A stretch of 64,000 nt of DNA. Source: RBG-16-66-20 sp035308765. GTDB taxonomy: Bacteria; Pseudomonadota; Gammaproteobacteria; Burkholderiales; SG8-39. The DNA lies in NCBI GenBank assembly GCA_035308765.1, contig DATGGA010000004.1, positions 27,923 through 91,922 of the forward strand, in the 5' to 3' direction. Below the pieces are notes generated by a model. That model was not told the DNA's origin. It saw only the letters and a list, made by a program, of their open reading frames with translations, and ran no database searches. The position numbers were made by a program, and so were the translations under genes. Positions 26,152 through 35,131 of the stretch are shown here, one piece after another (within the stretch, counting starts at the first letter, position 1; each line of letters opens with the position of its first letter).

Positions 26152-27483
26152 ATGGATGCGCGGTGGCTGACGCTGCTAGCTAGCTTCTGGATCATGCCGG
26201 CATTGGCTGCGCCGCGGCCGGTCGTTGTCATTCCGGTAGAGGGGGCGATCGGACCGGCAACGGCTGATTTCGTGCATCGCGGCCTGGAGCGTGCCGCCCT
26301 CGAAGGCGCGCAGCTCGTGGTGCTGCGCCTGGACACGCCCGGCGGCCTGGATACTTCGATGCGCGACATCATCAAGGACATCCTCGCCTCGCCGGTGCCG
26401 GTGGCAGGGTTCGTCGCGCCGTCGGGCGCGCGCGCGGCAAGTGCTGGCACCTTCATCCTGTACGCGACCAATGTCGCCGCGATGGCGCCGGCGACCAACC
26501 TCGGCGCGGCCTCGCCTGTGGCGATCGGTCTACCCGTGGGCGGGGCGGAAAAAGGCGAGCAGAAAAAGGACGCAGGCGGGGATTCGGGGGCGGCGCCGGG
26601 CGACACGCTGATGCGCAAGCAGATGCACGACGCGGCGGCCTACATCCGGGGCCTGGCGCAACTGAGGGGGCGCAATGTCGAATGGGCGGAACGCGCCGTG
26701 CGCGAAGCGGTGAGCCTGCCCGCGGCCGAGGCGCTCAAGCTGAAGGTAATCGATATCGTTGCCGATGATGTTCCGGCACTACTCAAACAGCTAGACGAGC
26801 GCACGATCGGGGGCAAGACGCTGCACACAGCCGGCGTTACCGCGCACGAATATGCGCAGGACTGGCGCACGCGTCTGCTCGGTACGATCACCAACCCCGG
26901 CGTCGCCTACCTCCTCGGCCTGCTCGGTATCTACGCCATCATCTTCGAATTCATGAACCCGGGATTGGTGCTGCCCGGCGTCGTCGGCTCGATCTGCGCG
27001 CTGGTGGCGATGTACGCCTTTCACCTGCTGCCGGTGAGTTACGCGGGCGTTGCGCTGGTTCTGCTCGGCATCGGCTTCATGGTGGCCGAGGTATTTCTGC
27101 CGTCCTTCGGCTCGCTGGGGGTGGGCGGCGTGATCGCTTTCGCCGTCGGATCGGTCATCCTGATAGACACCGACATGCCGGAGTTCGAGATCCCCTACGC
27201 GCTGATCGCGAGCCTGACTGCAGCGAGTGCCGCATTCTTCATCCTCGTCGCCGGCATGCTGCTGCGCGCGCGGCGGCGCCCGGTGGTGAGCGGGCCGGAG
27301 CGATTGATCGGCGCCGCCGGCGAGGCGCTCGAGGACATGCAGGACGAAGGCTGGGCGCGGGTGCATGGCGAGAGTTGGCGCGTGCGCTGCCCGATCCCGG
27401 TCAAGCGTGGCGAGCGTTTGCGCGTTACCGCAATCAACGGCCTGGTTCTCGACGCAGTTCCGGATCCCCGGATCGGATCATGA
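26152..27483 (+). CDS. Long-form NfeD protein (membrane ClpP-class serine protease)
   Basis: 443 residues. Signal peptide or anchor (1-20), a ClpP-like protease domain with the catalytic Ser97 in SGARAASAGTF and a likely Lys base downstream, then four or five transmembrane helices (about 240-370) and a C-terminal OB-fold NfeD domain. In studied members the protease cleaves the C-terminus of the adjacent stomatin. The slipin-nfeD operon here is a classic pair, with gene order slipin first. It is about 57 bases from the next gene. Confidence 0.93.
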   Translation: MDARWLTLLASFWIMPALAAPRPVVVIPVEGAIGPATADFVHRGLERAALEGAQLVVLRLDTPGGLDTSMRDIIKDILASPVPVAGFVAPSGARAASAGTFILYATNVAAMAPATNLGAASPVAIGLPVGGAEKGEQKKDAGGDSGAAPGDTLMRKQMHDAAAYIRGLAQLRGRNVEWAERAVREAVSLPAAEALKLKVIDIVADDVPALLKQLDERTIGGKTLHTAGVTAHEYAQDWRTRLLGTITNPGVAYLLGLLGIYAIIFEFMNPGLVLPGVVGSICALVAMYAFHLLPVSYAGVALVLLGIGFMVAEVFLPSFGSLGVGGVIAFAVGSVILIDTDMPEFEIPYALIASLTAASAAFFILVAGMLLRARRRPVVSGPERLIGAAGEALEDMQDEGWARVHGESWRVRCPIPVKRGERLRVTAINGLVLDAVPDPRIGS

Positions 27484-27540
27484 ATCACTCCGCCTTCGGA
27501 GCAAACTCGGTAGTCGGCGTCAGGTCCGAACGCTAGCCCC

Positions 27541-28398
27541 ATGGACGGTCCGCCCACCTACACGCCGCCGAAGGTCTGGTCCTGGAACAAGGAAAACGGC
27601 GGACGATTTGCGAGCATCAACCGCCCGATCGCGGGCGCGACGCACGACAAGGAGCTGCCCGTGGGCCGCCATCCGCTGCAGCTCTATTCGCTGGCCACGC
27701 CCAACGGCGTCAAGGTCACGGTGATGCTGGAAGAACTGCTGGCCCTGGGCCATGGCGGCGCAGAGTACGACGCCTGGCTGGTACGGATCAACGACGGCGA
27801 GCAGTTCGGCAGCGGCTTCGTCGCGATCAACCCGAACTCCAAGATCCCGGCCCTGCTGGACCGCGGCGGGCCAAAACCGGTCCGGGTATTCGAGTCTGGC
27901 GCGATCCTGCTGTATCTGGCCGAGAAGTTTGGCGCCTTTCTTCCAGCCGACGGCGCCGAGCGCGCCGAGTGCCTGTCGTGGCTGTTCTGGCAGATGGGCG
28001 TTGCGCCTTTTCTCGGCGGCGGGTTCGGCCACTTCTACGCGTACGCGCCGAGCAAGATCGAATACGCCATCGATCGTTACGCGATGGAAGTAAAACGCCA
28101 GCTCGATGTGCTCGACCGGCGCCTCGCCGCGAGCCCCTATCTGGCGGGGGACGACTACACCATCGCCGACATGGCGGTCTGGCCCTGGTACGGCACGCTT
28201 GCAAAGGGCCAGCTCTACGGGGCAGGCGAATTCCTGCAGGTTCATACGTACTCCCACGTCTTGCGCTGGACCGACCAGATCGCCCAACGTCCGGCCGTGA
28301 AGCGCGGCCGCATGGTCAACCGCACCTGGGGTCAGCCGTCCAGCCAGCTGCACGAGCGCCATAACGCCGGCGACTTCGATAACAAAACCCAACGATGA
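27541..28398 (+). CDS. yghU: Glutathione-dependent disulfide-bond oxidoreductase YghU
   Basis: 285 residues, nu-class GST. The N-terminal extension (YTPPKVWSWNKENGGRFASINRP) and GRHPLQLYSLATPNGVKVTVMLEE are diagnostic of YghU/YfcG. It reduces disulfides with glutathione and acts on organic peroxides in the cytoplasm. Full family length. The start of the following GST gene overlaps its stop as ATGA, so two GSTs form an operon. Confidence 0.94.
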   Translation: MDGPPTYTPPKVWSWNKENGGRFASINRPIAGATHDKELPVGRHPLQLYSLATPNGVKVTVMLEELLALGHGGAEYDAWLVRINDGEQFGSGFVAINPNSKIPALLDRGGPKPVRVFESGAILLYLAEKFGAFLPADGAERAECLSWLFWQMGVAPFLGGGFGHFYAYAPSKIEYAIDRYAMEVKRQLDVLDRRLAASPYLAGDDYTIADMAVWPWYGTLAKGQLYGAGEFLQVHTYSHVLRWTDQIAQRPAVKRGRMVNRTWGQPSSQLHERHNAGDFDNKTQR

Positions 28399-29033
28399 TC
28401 ACCCTCTACGACTGCGCTACGGCACCAAGCCCGCGCCGCGCGCGCATCCTGCTCGCCGAAAAAGGCGTCGCGCATGAAACGGTCCAGGTGGACTTGAGGA
28501 ATGGCGAGCAACTCAGCGACGCCTACCGAAAGATCAACCCGCAATGCACCGTGCCGGCGCTGCGCACCGACGAGGGGTTGCTGCTGACCGACAACGCGGC
28601 GATTACGGCCTACCTCGAGGCGCGCTTTCCCCAGCCGCCGCTGCTGGGTAGCACGCCGCAGGAAAAGGCCGAGATTGCGAGCTGGAACTGGCGCGTCGAG
28701 TTCGAGGGTCTGCTCGCTATCGCCGAAGCCCTGCGCAACAGCGCGCCGGCCATGGCCAATCGGGCACTGCCCGGACCGGTGGACTATCCGCAGATCCCCG
28801 CTCTGGCGCAGCGCGGCCTGGCCAGGGTGCAGCAATTCTTCGTCACGCTGAATGAACGGTTGGCCGGCCGCGACTTCATTGCCGCAGATCGATTCAGCGT
28901 TGCCGACATCACCGCGGTGGTGGCCGTCGACTTTGCGCGCGTGGTGAAGGTCAGGCCGGGCGAGCAGCACCCCCAGCTGCAGCGCTGGCGGGCGGCACTG
29001 GCGCAGCGGCCGTCGATGTCTTTCCAGCAATAG
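28395..29033 (+). CDS. Glutathione S-transferase family protein
   Basis: 212 residues: thioredoxin-fold N-terminal domain (MITLYDCATAPSPRRARILLAEKG, INPQCTVPALRTDEG with the cis-Pro, LTDNAAITAYLE) and an all-helical C-terminal domain (ADRFSVADITAVVAVDFARV). It lacks an obvious Cys in the usual beta-class position, with Ser12 or Cys7 as candidates. Translationally coupled to yghU, so probably a shared oxidative or electrophile defence role. Confidence 0.9.
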   Translation: MITLYDCATAPSPRRARILLAEKGVAHETVQVDLRNGEQLSDAYRKINPQCTVPALRTDEGLLLTDNAAITAYLEARFPQPPLLGSTPQEKAEIASWNWRVEFEGLLAIAEALRNSAPAMANRALPGPVDYPQIPALAQRGLARVQQFFVTLNERLAGRDFIAADRFSVADITAVVAVDFARVVKVRPGEQHPQLQRWRAALAQRPSMSFQQ

Positions 29034-29052
29034 GGGCCATCCGGGCCTCCGG

Positions 29053-29310
29053 CTAGTTGGGGTTCGAGAGGAAATGCATTGCCAGCCAGGTGGCAAGAGC
29101 GCAAATCCCCAAAGCGGCGACGCAGACCGCAAGAACCTTGTCGAAGCGGAATTCCGCCGAATAGCGCTCCACCTCGCTGACGCGCCGCTGCAGGTCAAGC
29201 TCCAGGATCGAGCCGTTCGCATCCCGGAATTCATCGAGCGCGATCCCGAGCTTCGCCGCGCGCGCCGCGAGGGCATCGCCTCGAAGACTACGGCCGTTTT
29301 TTCGTGCCAT
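29053..29310 (-). CDS. Small hypothetical protein with C-terminal membrane anchor
   Basis: 85 residues: charged helical N-terminal part (1-55, Arg/Glu/Asp-rich, with LDLQRRVSEVERYSAEF likely coiled) and one transmembrane helix (about 60-80). It is convergent with the GST gene. No family recognised. It resembles short tail-anchored proteins, but no function can be assigned. Confidence 0.6.
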   Translation of the reverse strand: MARKNGRSLRGDALAARAAKLGIALDEFRDANGSILELDLQRRVSEVERYSAEFRFDKVLAVCVAALGICALATWLAMHFLSNPN

Positions 29311-29394
29311 TGGATATGGATAAGCTTACTCTCCTCGCCCAAGCGAGGGATTGAGGCTTAGACTTTTACGCCAGTTCGATCAAGGAGAGGGCAT

Positions 29395-30690
29395 ATGACG
29401 GATGCAGTGCCAGTGACGGGCCCCGGAGGTCCCTCGAAGATCGCGACCGTGCTTCGCGTCACGAGCGGAAACTTTCTCGAACAGTTCGATTTCTTCCTGT
29501 TCGGCTTCTACGCCACGTACATCGCCAAGGCGTTCTTTCCGGCCCAGAGCGAGTTTGCCTCGCTCATGCTGACTTTCAGCGCATTCGGGGCAGGCTTTCT
29601 CATGCGCCCGCTGGGAGCGATCGTCCTTGGCGCGTACATCGACAAGGTCGGCCGCCGCATGGGGCTCATCGTGACGCTGTCGATCATGGCTTGCGGAACG
29701 ATCCTCATCGCCTTCGTGCCAGGCTATGCTTCCATTGGTCTGGCTGCGCCGCTGCTGGTCCTGACCGGGCGTCTGCTGCAGGGGTTTTCAGCCGGGGCGG
29801 AACTTGGCGGAGTCTCGGTCTATCTCGCCGAAATGGCGACGCCCGGCCGCAAGGGCTTCTATACCAGCTGGCAATCGGCGAGCCAGCAAGTTTCGATCAT
29901 CCTGGCCGCTGCGCTCGGCTACGCGCTCAATCACTGGATGTCGGTCGACGACATCCACGCCTGGGGCTGGCGTATTCCATTCTTCGTCGGCTGCGCGATC
30001 GTGCCGATTATCTTCATCCTGAGGCAATCGCTCCTGGAGACCGAGGAATTCAAGGCGCGCAAGCACCACCCCACGACGGCCGAGGTGTTCCGATCCATGG
30101 CCGAGAACTGGACCGTGGTGATCGAGGGAATGCTGCTCGTGGCCATGACCACGACGACCTTCTATCTGATCACGGTCTATACGCCGACGTTCGGCAAGAC
30201 CGTGCTGAAACTCAGCGCCGCGGACAGCCTGGTCGTCACCCTTTGCGTCGGCATTTCAAATTTCTTCTGGCTGCCGATCGGAGGCGCGCTGTCGGACCGG
30301 ATCGGCCGGCGCCCGATTCTGCTCGCCATCGCTACGCTGGCGATTTTCACCACCTATCCCGCGCTTTCCTGGCTCACGGCGGCGCCGGATTTCGAGCGGA
30401 TGCTGTTGGTGCTCCTCTATCTGTCATTCTTCTTCGGCGTCTACAACGGCGCCATGGTTGCCGCGCTTACGGAGGTCATGCCGGTCCAGGTACGCGTTGC
30501 GGGCTTTTCGCTCGCCTACAGCCTCGCCACGGCCGTGTTCGGCGGCATGACGCCGGTGATTTCGACTTACCTGATCGAAAGGACCGGGGACAAGGCGGCG
30601 CCTGGATATTGGATGAGCATTGCCGCCGCCTGCGGTCTGGTCGGTACGGTATTGCTGTACCGCCGGAAGGATTGGATCCGGCCGGGATGA
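29395..30690 (+). CDS. MFS transporter, metabolite:H+ symporter (MHS/citrate type)
   Basis: 431 residues, twelve transmembrane segments. The family signature RVTSGNFLEQFDFFLFGFYATYIAKAF lies at the first helix, and DKVGRRMGL and SDRIGRRP mark the two cytoplasmic loops. Closest in feel to citrate/tricarballylate transporters (CitH/TcuC). Proton-coupled uptake of a di- or tricarboxylate is the best guess. A TcuA-like dehydrogenase occurs 15 kb away, which is suggestive but not linked. GAGAGGG precedes the ATG. Confidence 0.92.
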   Translation: MTDAVPVTGPGGPSKIATVLRVTSGNFLEQFDFFLFGFYATYIAKAFFPAQSEFASLMLTFSAFGAGFLMRPLGAIVLGAYIDKVGRRMGLIVTLSIMACGTILIAFVPGYASIGLAAPLLVLTGRLLQGFSAGAELGGVSVYLAEMATPGRKGFYTSWQSASQQVSIILAAALGYALNHWMSVDDIHAWGWRIPFFVGCAIVPIIFILRQSLLETEEFKARKHHPTTAEVFRSMAENWTVVIEGMLLVAMTTTTFYLITVYTPTFGKTVLKLSAADSLVVTLCVGISNFFWLPIGGALSDRIGRRPILLAIATLAIFTTYPALSWLTAAPDFERMLLVLLYLSFFFGVYNGAMVAALTEVMPVQVRVAGFSLAYSLATAVFGGMTPVISTYLIERTGDKAAPGYWMSIAAACGLVGTVLLYRRKDWIRPG

Positions 30691-30724
30691 ATCTGCAACA
30701 GCCCGGTCTATCCGGTCAAGGAAA

Positions 30725-31483
30725 GTGATTATTCAGGATCGAAGCGGCCGGAAATCGAAGCCGGCCCTCGTTCTTCTCCTGCTGATCCACGCGCTCGCCC
30801 TGGCGACGGCGGCGCCGGCAGGCGAATCCGCGCCGAGCCGCTACACAACTGCTGCGGCGAGCGCCGACGGCATCGGCAAAGTCTATTTGGGCCGTGAGAT
30901 TGCGCAGGTCATGAGCTTCCACGGCGCGCGATGGCTGGAGCGCGTCGAGCGCGCCGACGAGGAACGGCCGGAGCTGGTGCTCTCCGCGCTCGAGCTGAAG
31001 CCCGGCATGACGGTCGCCGATATCGGCGCGGGCACCGGCTATTACTCGTGGCGCATGGCGCAACGCGTGGGCGCGAGCGGTACGGTGTACGCGGTGGATA
31101 TACAGCCAGAGATGACGAAGCTCCTCGAGCAGCAGATGTCGCGGCGCGGCGCCGCCAATGTGAAGCCAATGCTCGGCGGGTTAACCGATCCAGGGCTGCC
31201 GCCAGGCAGCATCGACCTCGCGCTGATGGTGGACGTTTATCACGAGTTCGAATATCCGTACGAGATGCTTGCCGCCATCGTGCGCTCGCTCAAGCCCGGC
31301 GGGCGCCTGGTGTTCGTCGAGTTCCGGGGCGGCGATGCGGCCGTGCCGATCAAGCCTCTTCACACCATGACTGAAGCGCAAGTGCGCAAAGAGGCCACCA
31401 TTCACGCGCTGGAATGGGTGAAAACCGCGCGTGACCTGCCCTGGCAGAACGTCATCGTTTTTCGCAAGTTGTCCGGCAACTGA
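30725..31483 (+). CDS. Exported class I SAM-dependent methyltransferase-like protein
   Basis: 252 residues from GTG 30725 (AAGGA 4 bases before it). An N-terminal signal peptide (hydrophobic LVLLLLIHALALATAAPAG, about 12-32) precedes a Rossmann methyltransferase domain with motif I VADIGAGTGYYSWRMAQ, motif II VYAVDIQPEM and post-I motif LALMVDVYHEF. Export of a SAM enzyme is unusual because SAM is not expected outside the cytoplasm. The start could be wrong, but the hydrophobic stretch is in frame with the domain. Confidence 0.82.
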   Translation: MIIQDRSGRKSKPALVLLLLIHALALATAAPAGESAPSRYTTAAASADGIGKVYLGREIAQVMSFHGARWLERVERADEERPELVLSALELKPGMTVADIGAGTGYYSWRMAQRVGASGTVYAVDIQPEMTKLLEQQMSRRGAANVKPMLGGLTDPGLPPGSIDLALMVDVYHEFEYPYEMLAAIVRSLKPGGRLVFVEFRGGDAAVPIKPLHTMTEAQVRKEATIHALEWVKTARDLPWQNVIVFRKLSGN

Positions 31484-31548
31484 CGAAATGCGCGGGCGAG
31501 GTGCATGTGTGGTATCGCACAGACCGCGCGTCCGCCGAGGGAGAGAGT

Positions 31549-31977
31549 ATGGACATGAACAAACTCTCTCGAATCACCTCGTACGCGCATCGCAATCCAT
31601 GGATCGCCGTGCTTGCGACGTTCGCTTTCCTTCTGGCAATGCCGGCATGGAAAATCGTTCATGCACAATCCGCGGAACACTTGCCAATGAGCAATGAGAC
31701 GGCGGCCCATCGCCACGTCGAAGGGCTTGCAATGGAGCGCCGCGGAGACGAGCAGGGCGCATTCGTCGCCTTTCTCGAGGCCGCGGAAGAGGGCTACCCG
31801 CCGGCGCAGCGCCGGCTCGGCGAGATCTACGACAGCGGGAATTCTGCCGTTGCCCGCAACTATTCCGAATCCATCCGGTGGTACGAAAAGGCGCGCGAGG
31901 GGGGAGAAGAGATTCCGAAGCCGCAATCCCCTTACCCTGTGTTCGACGCGAGCCCCCCGACCAACATAAGGCATTGA
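31549..31977 (+). CDS. Sel1-repeat-like protein with N-terminal anchor
   Basis: 142 residues. Hydrophobic helix (about 17-35) as signal anchor, then Sel1/TPR-like helical repeats: AMERRGDEQGAFVAFLEAAEEGYPPAQRRLGEIYDSG and NYSESIRWYEKAREGG. These repeats usually hold proteins together. ATG 31549 follows GAGGGAGAGAG; in-frame codons further upstream look non-coding. It is small, probably periplasmic, and 65 bases after the methyltransferase. Confidence 0.8.
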   Translation: MDMNKLSRITSYAHRNPWIAVLATFAFLLAMPAWKIVHAQSAEHLPMSNETAAHRHVEGLAMERRGDEQGAFVAFLEAAEEGYPPAQRRLGEIYDSGNSAVARNYSESIRWYEKAREGGEEIPKPQSPYPVFDASPPTNIRH

Positions 31978-32128
31978 TCCCTCAGCGCGGCTGGCAACGG
32001 AAATCGCGGGAATTGCGTTGCGAATCACGGTGTTCTCCTCCCTGGTTGCGGATGTTAGATTAGCTGCTGTCAGGTCGCGCGCTGTTCCGCGACCAAGGCT
32101 TCGAGGAACTCGAATCGAGGAGAATGCA

Positions 32129-32680
32129 ATGCAACGGCGCACCTTGTTGGGATTTCTTGCCTTGGGGCCCTTCTTTGCCCACGTTCATGCCGCCCCTCCA
32201 AAGACCATGAAAGGGATACAGGAAATGCAAGACAACTGGAAAACCCTGCTCGCGCCGGGCACCGAGATTCCCAGCGCGACCGAAGAGCTGAAACTGCCCA
32301 AGGAGGAATGGAAAAAACGCCTGCAGCCCGCGTCCTACGGCGTGCTGCGCGAAGAAGACACCGAGCGCCCCGGCACCAGCCCGCTGAACAACGAGAAGCG
32401 CTCCGGCGTGTTCGTCTGCGCCGGCTGCGGCCTGCCGCTGTTCACCTCGGAAATGAAATTCGAGAGCGGCACCGGCTGGCCGTCGTTCTTCACCGCCATT
32501 CCGGGCAACCTGCAGACCAAGACGGACTACAAGATCGTCTACCCGCGCACCGAATACCACTGCGCGCGCTGCGGCGGCCACCAGGGCCACCTGTTCGACG
32601 ACGGCCCGGCGCCCACCGGCAAGCGCTACTGCAACAACGGCGTGGCGCTGAAATTCATCCCGAAGGACGCGAAGGCGTAA
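32129..32680 (+). CDS. msrB: Peptide-methionine (R)-S-oxide reductase MsrB, exported form
   Basis: 183 residues. Reduces methionine-R-sulfoxide in proteins. A signal segment (MQRRTLLGFLALGPFFAHVHA, with a twin-arginine RR) suggests transport to the periplasm. Zn-binding CxxC pairs are in CAGCG and CARCGGH, and the catalytic Cys is in RYCNNG near the C-terminus; the HxGHLFDD segment is intact. Its last 26 bases overlap the convergent mlaF 3' end. GAGGAG precedes the ATG. Confidence 0.92.
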   Translation: MQRRTLLGFLALGPFFAHVHAAPPKTMKGIQEMQDNWKTLLAPGTEIPSATEELKLPKEEWKKRLQPASYGVLREEDTERPGTSPLNNEKRSGVFVCAGCGLPLFTSEMKFESGTGWPSFFTAIPGNLQTKTDYKIVYPRTEYHCARCGGHQGHLFDDGPAPTGKRYCNNGVALKFIPKDAKA

Positions 32681-33479
32681 CAAGCCTCAGTTCTTCGGCG
32701 AGCGGCTTCGCCGGGAAGTGAAAGCGCACCGGCCCGTCCGGCAGCGCTTTCAGGAACTGCTTCAGATAGGGATCCTCGGAGGCGAGAAGCTGGTCGGGCG
32801 TGCCTTCGCCCATCAGCTTGCCTTCCGCGATCACGTAGATGTAGTCCACCAGCTTGAGCGACTCCGAGACGTCGTAGGTCACGACGATCGAGGTCAGGCC
32901 GAGCGCGTCGTTCAGCTTGCGGATCAGCGTCGCGATGACGTTGAGCGAGATCGGGTCGAGGCCGGCAAACGGCTCGTCGTACATCGCCAGCAGCGGATCG
33001 GCCGCGATCGCGCGCGCCAGCGCCACGCGGCGCGTCATGCCGCCCGATAGATCGCCCGGCATCATGTCGCGCGCGCCGCGCAGGCCGACCGCGTCGAGCT
33101 TCATGAGCACCAGCGAGCGCACCAGTTCCTCGGGCAGGTCGTAGTGCTCGCGGATGGGGAACGCGATGTTCTCGTACACGGACAAGTCGGTGAACAGGCC
33201 GCTCGACTGGAACATCATGCCCATCTTGCGGCGCATTTCGTATAAATCATGGGTGGACAGCTCGTGCACCACCCTGCCGTTGACGCGGATCGCGCCGCCG
33301 TCGGGCGCGAGCTGGCCGCCGATCAGCTTGAGCAGCGTCGACTTGCCGCTGCCGCTGCCGCCGAGGATCGCGACCACCTTGCCGCGCGGGATTTTGAGCG
33401 ACAGCCCGCGGAATATCTGCAGTTCTCCGTAGGAAAACTGCAGGTCGGAAACGTCGACCAGGTCGTTCGATTCAGCCAC
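32655..33479 (-). CDS. mlaF: ABC transporter ATP-binding protein MlaF
   Basis: 274-residue ATPase of the Mla phospholipid trafficking system. Walker A GGSGSGKST (40-48), Q-loop MFQSSGLF, signature LSGGM (144-148), Walker B LLAMYDE (163-169). The H-loop His is replaced by Tyr202 in VTYDV. The C-terminal extension PVRFHFPA is typical of MlaF. Normally the gene heads mlaFEDCB; here no mlaE or mlaD follows, and msrB lies convergent, so it is an orphan. It follows GFA by 35 bases and might belong to the ArsR-led run. Confidence 0.88.
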   Translation of the reverse strand: MAESNDLVDVSDLQFSYGELQIFRGLSLKIPRGKVVAILGGSGSGKSTLLKLIGGQLAPDGGAIRVNGRVVHELSTHDLYEMRRKMGMMFQSSGLFTDLSVYENIAFPIREHYDLPEELVRSLVLMKLDAVGLRGARDMMPGDLSGGMTRRVALARAIAADPLLAMYDEPFAGLDPISLNVIATLIRKLNDALGLTSIVVTYDVSESLKLVDYIYVIAEGKLMGEGTPDQLLASEDPYLKQFLKALPDGPVRFHFPAKPLAEELRLVTPSRPSG

Positions 33480-33514
33480 CGCGCGAATTCTACCCCGGGG
33501 TCAATCGGCGAACC

Positions 33515-33916
33515 TCACAAGTGCCGCGTTTCCGCGGGCGGCGACTTGAAATTGTCGTGCAGCATGTCGAAGTACCGGACTGGCGCATCGACAAACTCGT
33601 TCGCATCCACGCCTTCCAGGCAATTCACGCGCACCACATATGACCTGTTGCCCTTGGGGTCTTGCCCTTGCGAAAACGGCCGCACGCCGCAGACCGAGCA
33701 GAACAGGTGGTGGATTCTCTTCGGGCCGAACTGGTAGTCGCGCAGGTTCTCCTCCCCGGAGAGCAGCCGGAACGACTCCGCGGGCACCGGGGCGAGCCAG
33801 GCGCGCGACTTGAAGCAGATCGAGCAGTTGCAGCGGAACGTGCCTTCGGCGAGGTCGACGTCCGCCTCGAAGCGAACGGCGCCGCAATGGCAGCTGCCTT
33901 GATGAGTTTTCTTCAT
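33515..33916 (-). CDS. GFA-family (glutathione-dependent formaldehyde-activating-like) protein
   Basis: 133 residues. Zinc-binding cysteines in GSCHCGAVRF (near 8-17), FRCNCSICFKSR (27-38) and FCSVCGVRPF (72-81), the Mss4-like fold of the GFA/CENP-V family. Family members act on S-hydroxymethylglutathione or bind other thiols; the exact reaction is unsettled for most. It starts 15 bases after the MFS gene, probably in the same operon. Confidence 0.9.
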   Translation of the reverse strand: MKKTHQGSCHCGAVRFEADVDLAEGTFRCNCSICFKSRAWLAPVPAESFRLLSGEENLRDYQFGPKRIHHLFCSVCGVRPFSQGQDPKGNRSYVVRVNCLEGVDANEFVDAPVRYFDMLHDNFKSPPAETRHL

Positions 33917-33931
33917 GGTCTGAGGTCCTGT

Positions 33932-35131
33932 TCAGGTTGCGGGTTTCAGGGCGAGCCGTGGCGGCGGGAAAGCGAGCGCGATCGCCACCGCGCCCAGGCC
34001 GACGGTGAACGAGCCGATGTAAAGCCAGGTATACGTGCCGAAGGCGTCGAAAATCCAGCCGCCGGCGAGCGGACCCAGCGCCATGCCAAGGCTCGAGACC
34101 AGGCTCGCGGCGCCGATCACGCCGCCCATGATGTGCGGCCCGAAATAGCTGCGCGCGAGCACCGCGTAGAGCGGCATCACGCCTCCATACGCCAGGCCGA
34201 AGACGAAAGACACGGCGTAGAACTCGCCCAGCCGGCTCGCGAAAACGAAGGCGCCCGCGGCGAGCGCCTGCACGAACAGGCCGGCGATGAGCACCCGCTT
34301 GGCGCCGTAGCGATCGCCGAGCATCCCGAACAGCACGCGCCCGCCCAGCCCGGCGAGCCCCTCAAGGCTGTAGATGCTCACCGCCGCCATCGCCGGCACG
34401 CCGCAGTAGATGGCGTAGCTGATGGTGTGGAAGATCGGCCCGGAATGCATCGCGCAGCAGGCGAAGTAGGTGGCGCCGAGGACGACGAACGGCAGGGAGC
34501 GCAGCGCCCCGCCGAGCGACATCTCGCGCCCGGGGCTCGCGCCCGGCGCCGGTGCGCCGGCGGGCGCCGCCGGCGGCTGGCGTACCAGCAGCGACGCCGG
34601 GACGAGGACAAGCGCGACAATGGCCGCGATCGTCAGTTGCGCGCCGCGCCAGTCCGTCGCCGTCAGCAGCCAGCTCGCGAACGGCGACATGGTCAGGGGC
34701 GCTACGCCCACGCCCGCCGTCGTGAGCGAGACTGCCAGCGCACGATGCCGGTCGAACCAGTTGCTGACCACCGCGATGAACGGCGGGAAGAAGCTTCCGG
34801 CGGCGAAGCCTACGAGCAGGCCATAGGCGAGCTGGAATTCCAGTAGGCTGCCGGCCCGGCTCGCCAGCGCGAGCCCGAGCGCGAGCAGGACGGATCCCGC
34901 GAGCACGACAGGCCGCGCGCCGATGCGGTCGCTGAGCGTGCCCCAGGCGAAACCGCCCGCGCCCATGGCGAGGAACACGAGCGTCATCGCGCCAGAGATC
35001 CCGGCGCGCGACCAGCCGGTCGCGTCCGACATCGGCTGCAGGAACACCGCCAGCGAGAACACGGCGCCAAAGGCGATGCAGGTCATCAGCGCGCCGGCAG
35101 CGACGATCACCCAGCCGTAGTAGATGCGCAT
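33932..35131 (-). CDS. MFS transporter (OFA/oxalate-formate-antiporter-like)
   Basis: 399 residues, twelve transmembrane helices. The start MRIYYGWVIVAAGAL is typical of the oxalate/formate antiporter and monocarboxylate subfamily. Loop motifs GTLSDRIGARPV and GMLGDRYGAKRV. Its first 25 bases overlap the upstream DHA2 gene end, so coupled translation is likely. The substrate is unknown; monocarboxylate or drug export is plausible. Confidence 0.9.
   Translation of the reverse strand: MRIYYGWVIVAAGALMTCIAFGAVFSLAVFLQPMSDATGWSRAGISGAMTLVFLAMGAGGFAWGTLSDRIGARPVVLAGSVLLALGLALASRAGSLLEFQLAYGLLVGFAAGSFFPPFIAVVSNWFDRHRALAVSLTTAGVGVAPLTMSPFASWLLTATDWRGAQLTIAAIVALVLVPASLLVRQPPAAPAGAPAPGASPGREMSLGGALRSLPFVVLGATYFACCAMHSGPIFHTISYAIYCGVPAMAAVSIYSLEGLAGLGGRVLFGMLGDRYGAKRVLIAGLFVQALAAGAFVFASRLGEFYAVSFVFGLAYGGVMPLYAVLARSYFGPHIMGGVIGAASLVSSLGMALGPLAGGWIFDAFGTYTWLYIGSFTVGLGAVAIALAFPPPRLALKPAT

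Noticed and set aside
27484..27540. Hairpin CTCCG-CCTT-CGGAG between nfeD and yghU
   Set aside because: Five-base stem with no T-run; expected by chance in high-GC DNA.
32073..32094. Inverted repeat GGTCGCG/CGCGACC before msrB
   Set aside because: Seven-base arms with an 8-base loop and no matching factor; not distinctive enough to call an operator.
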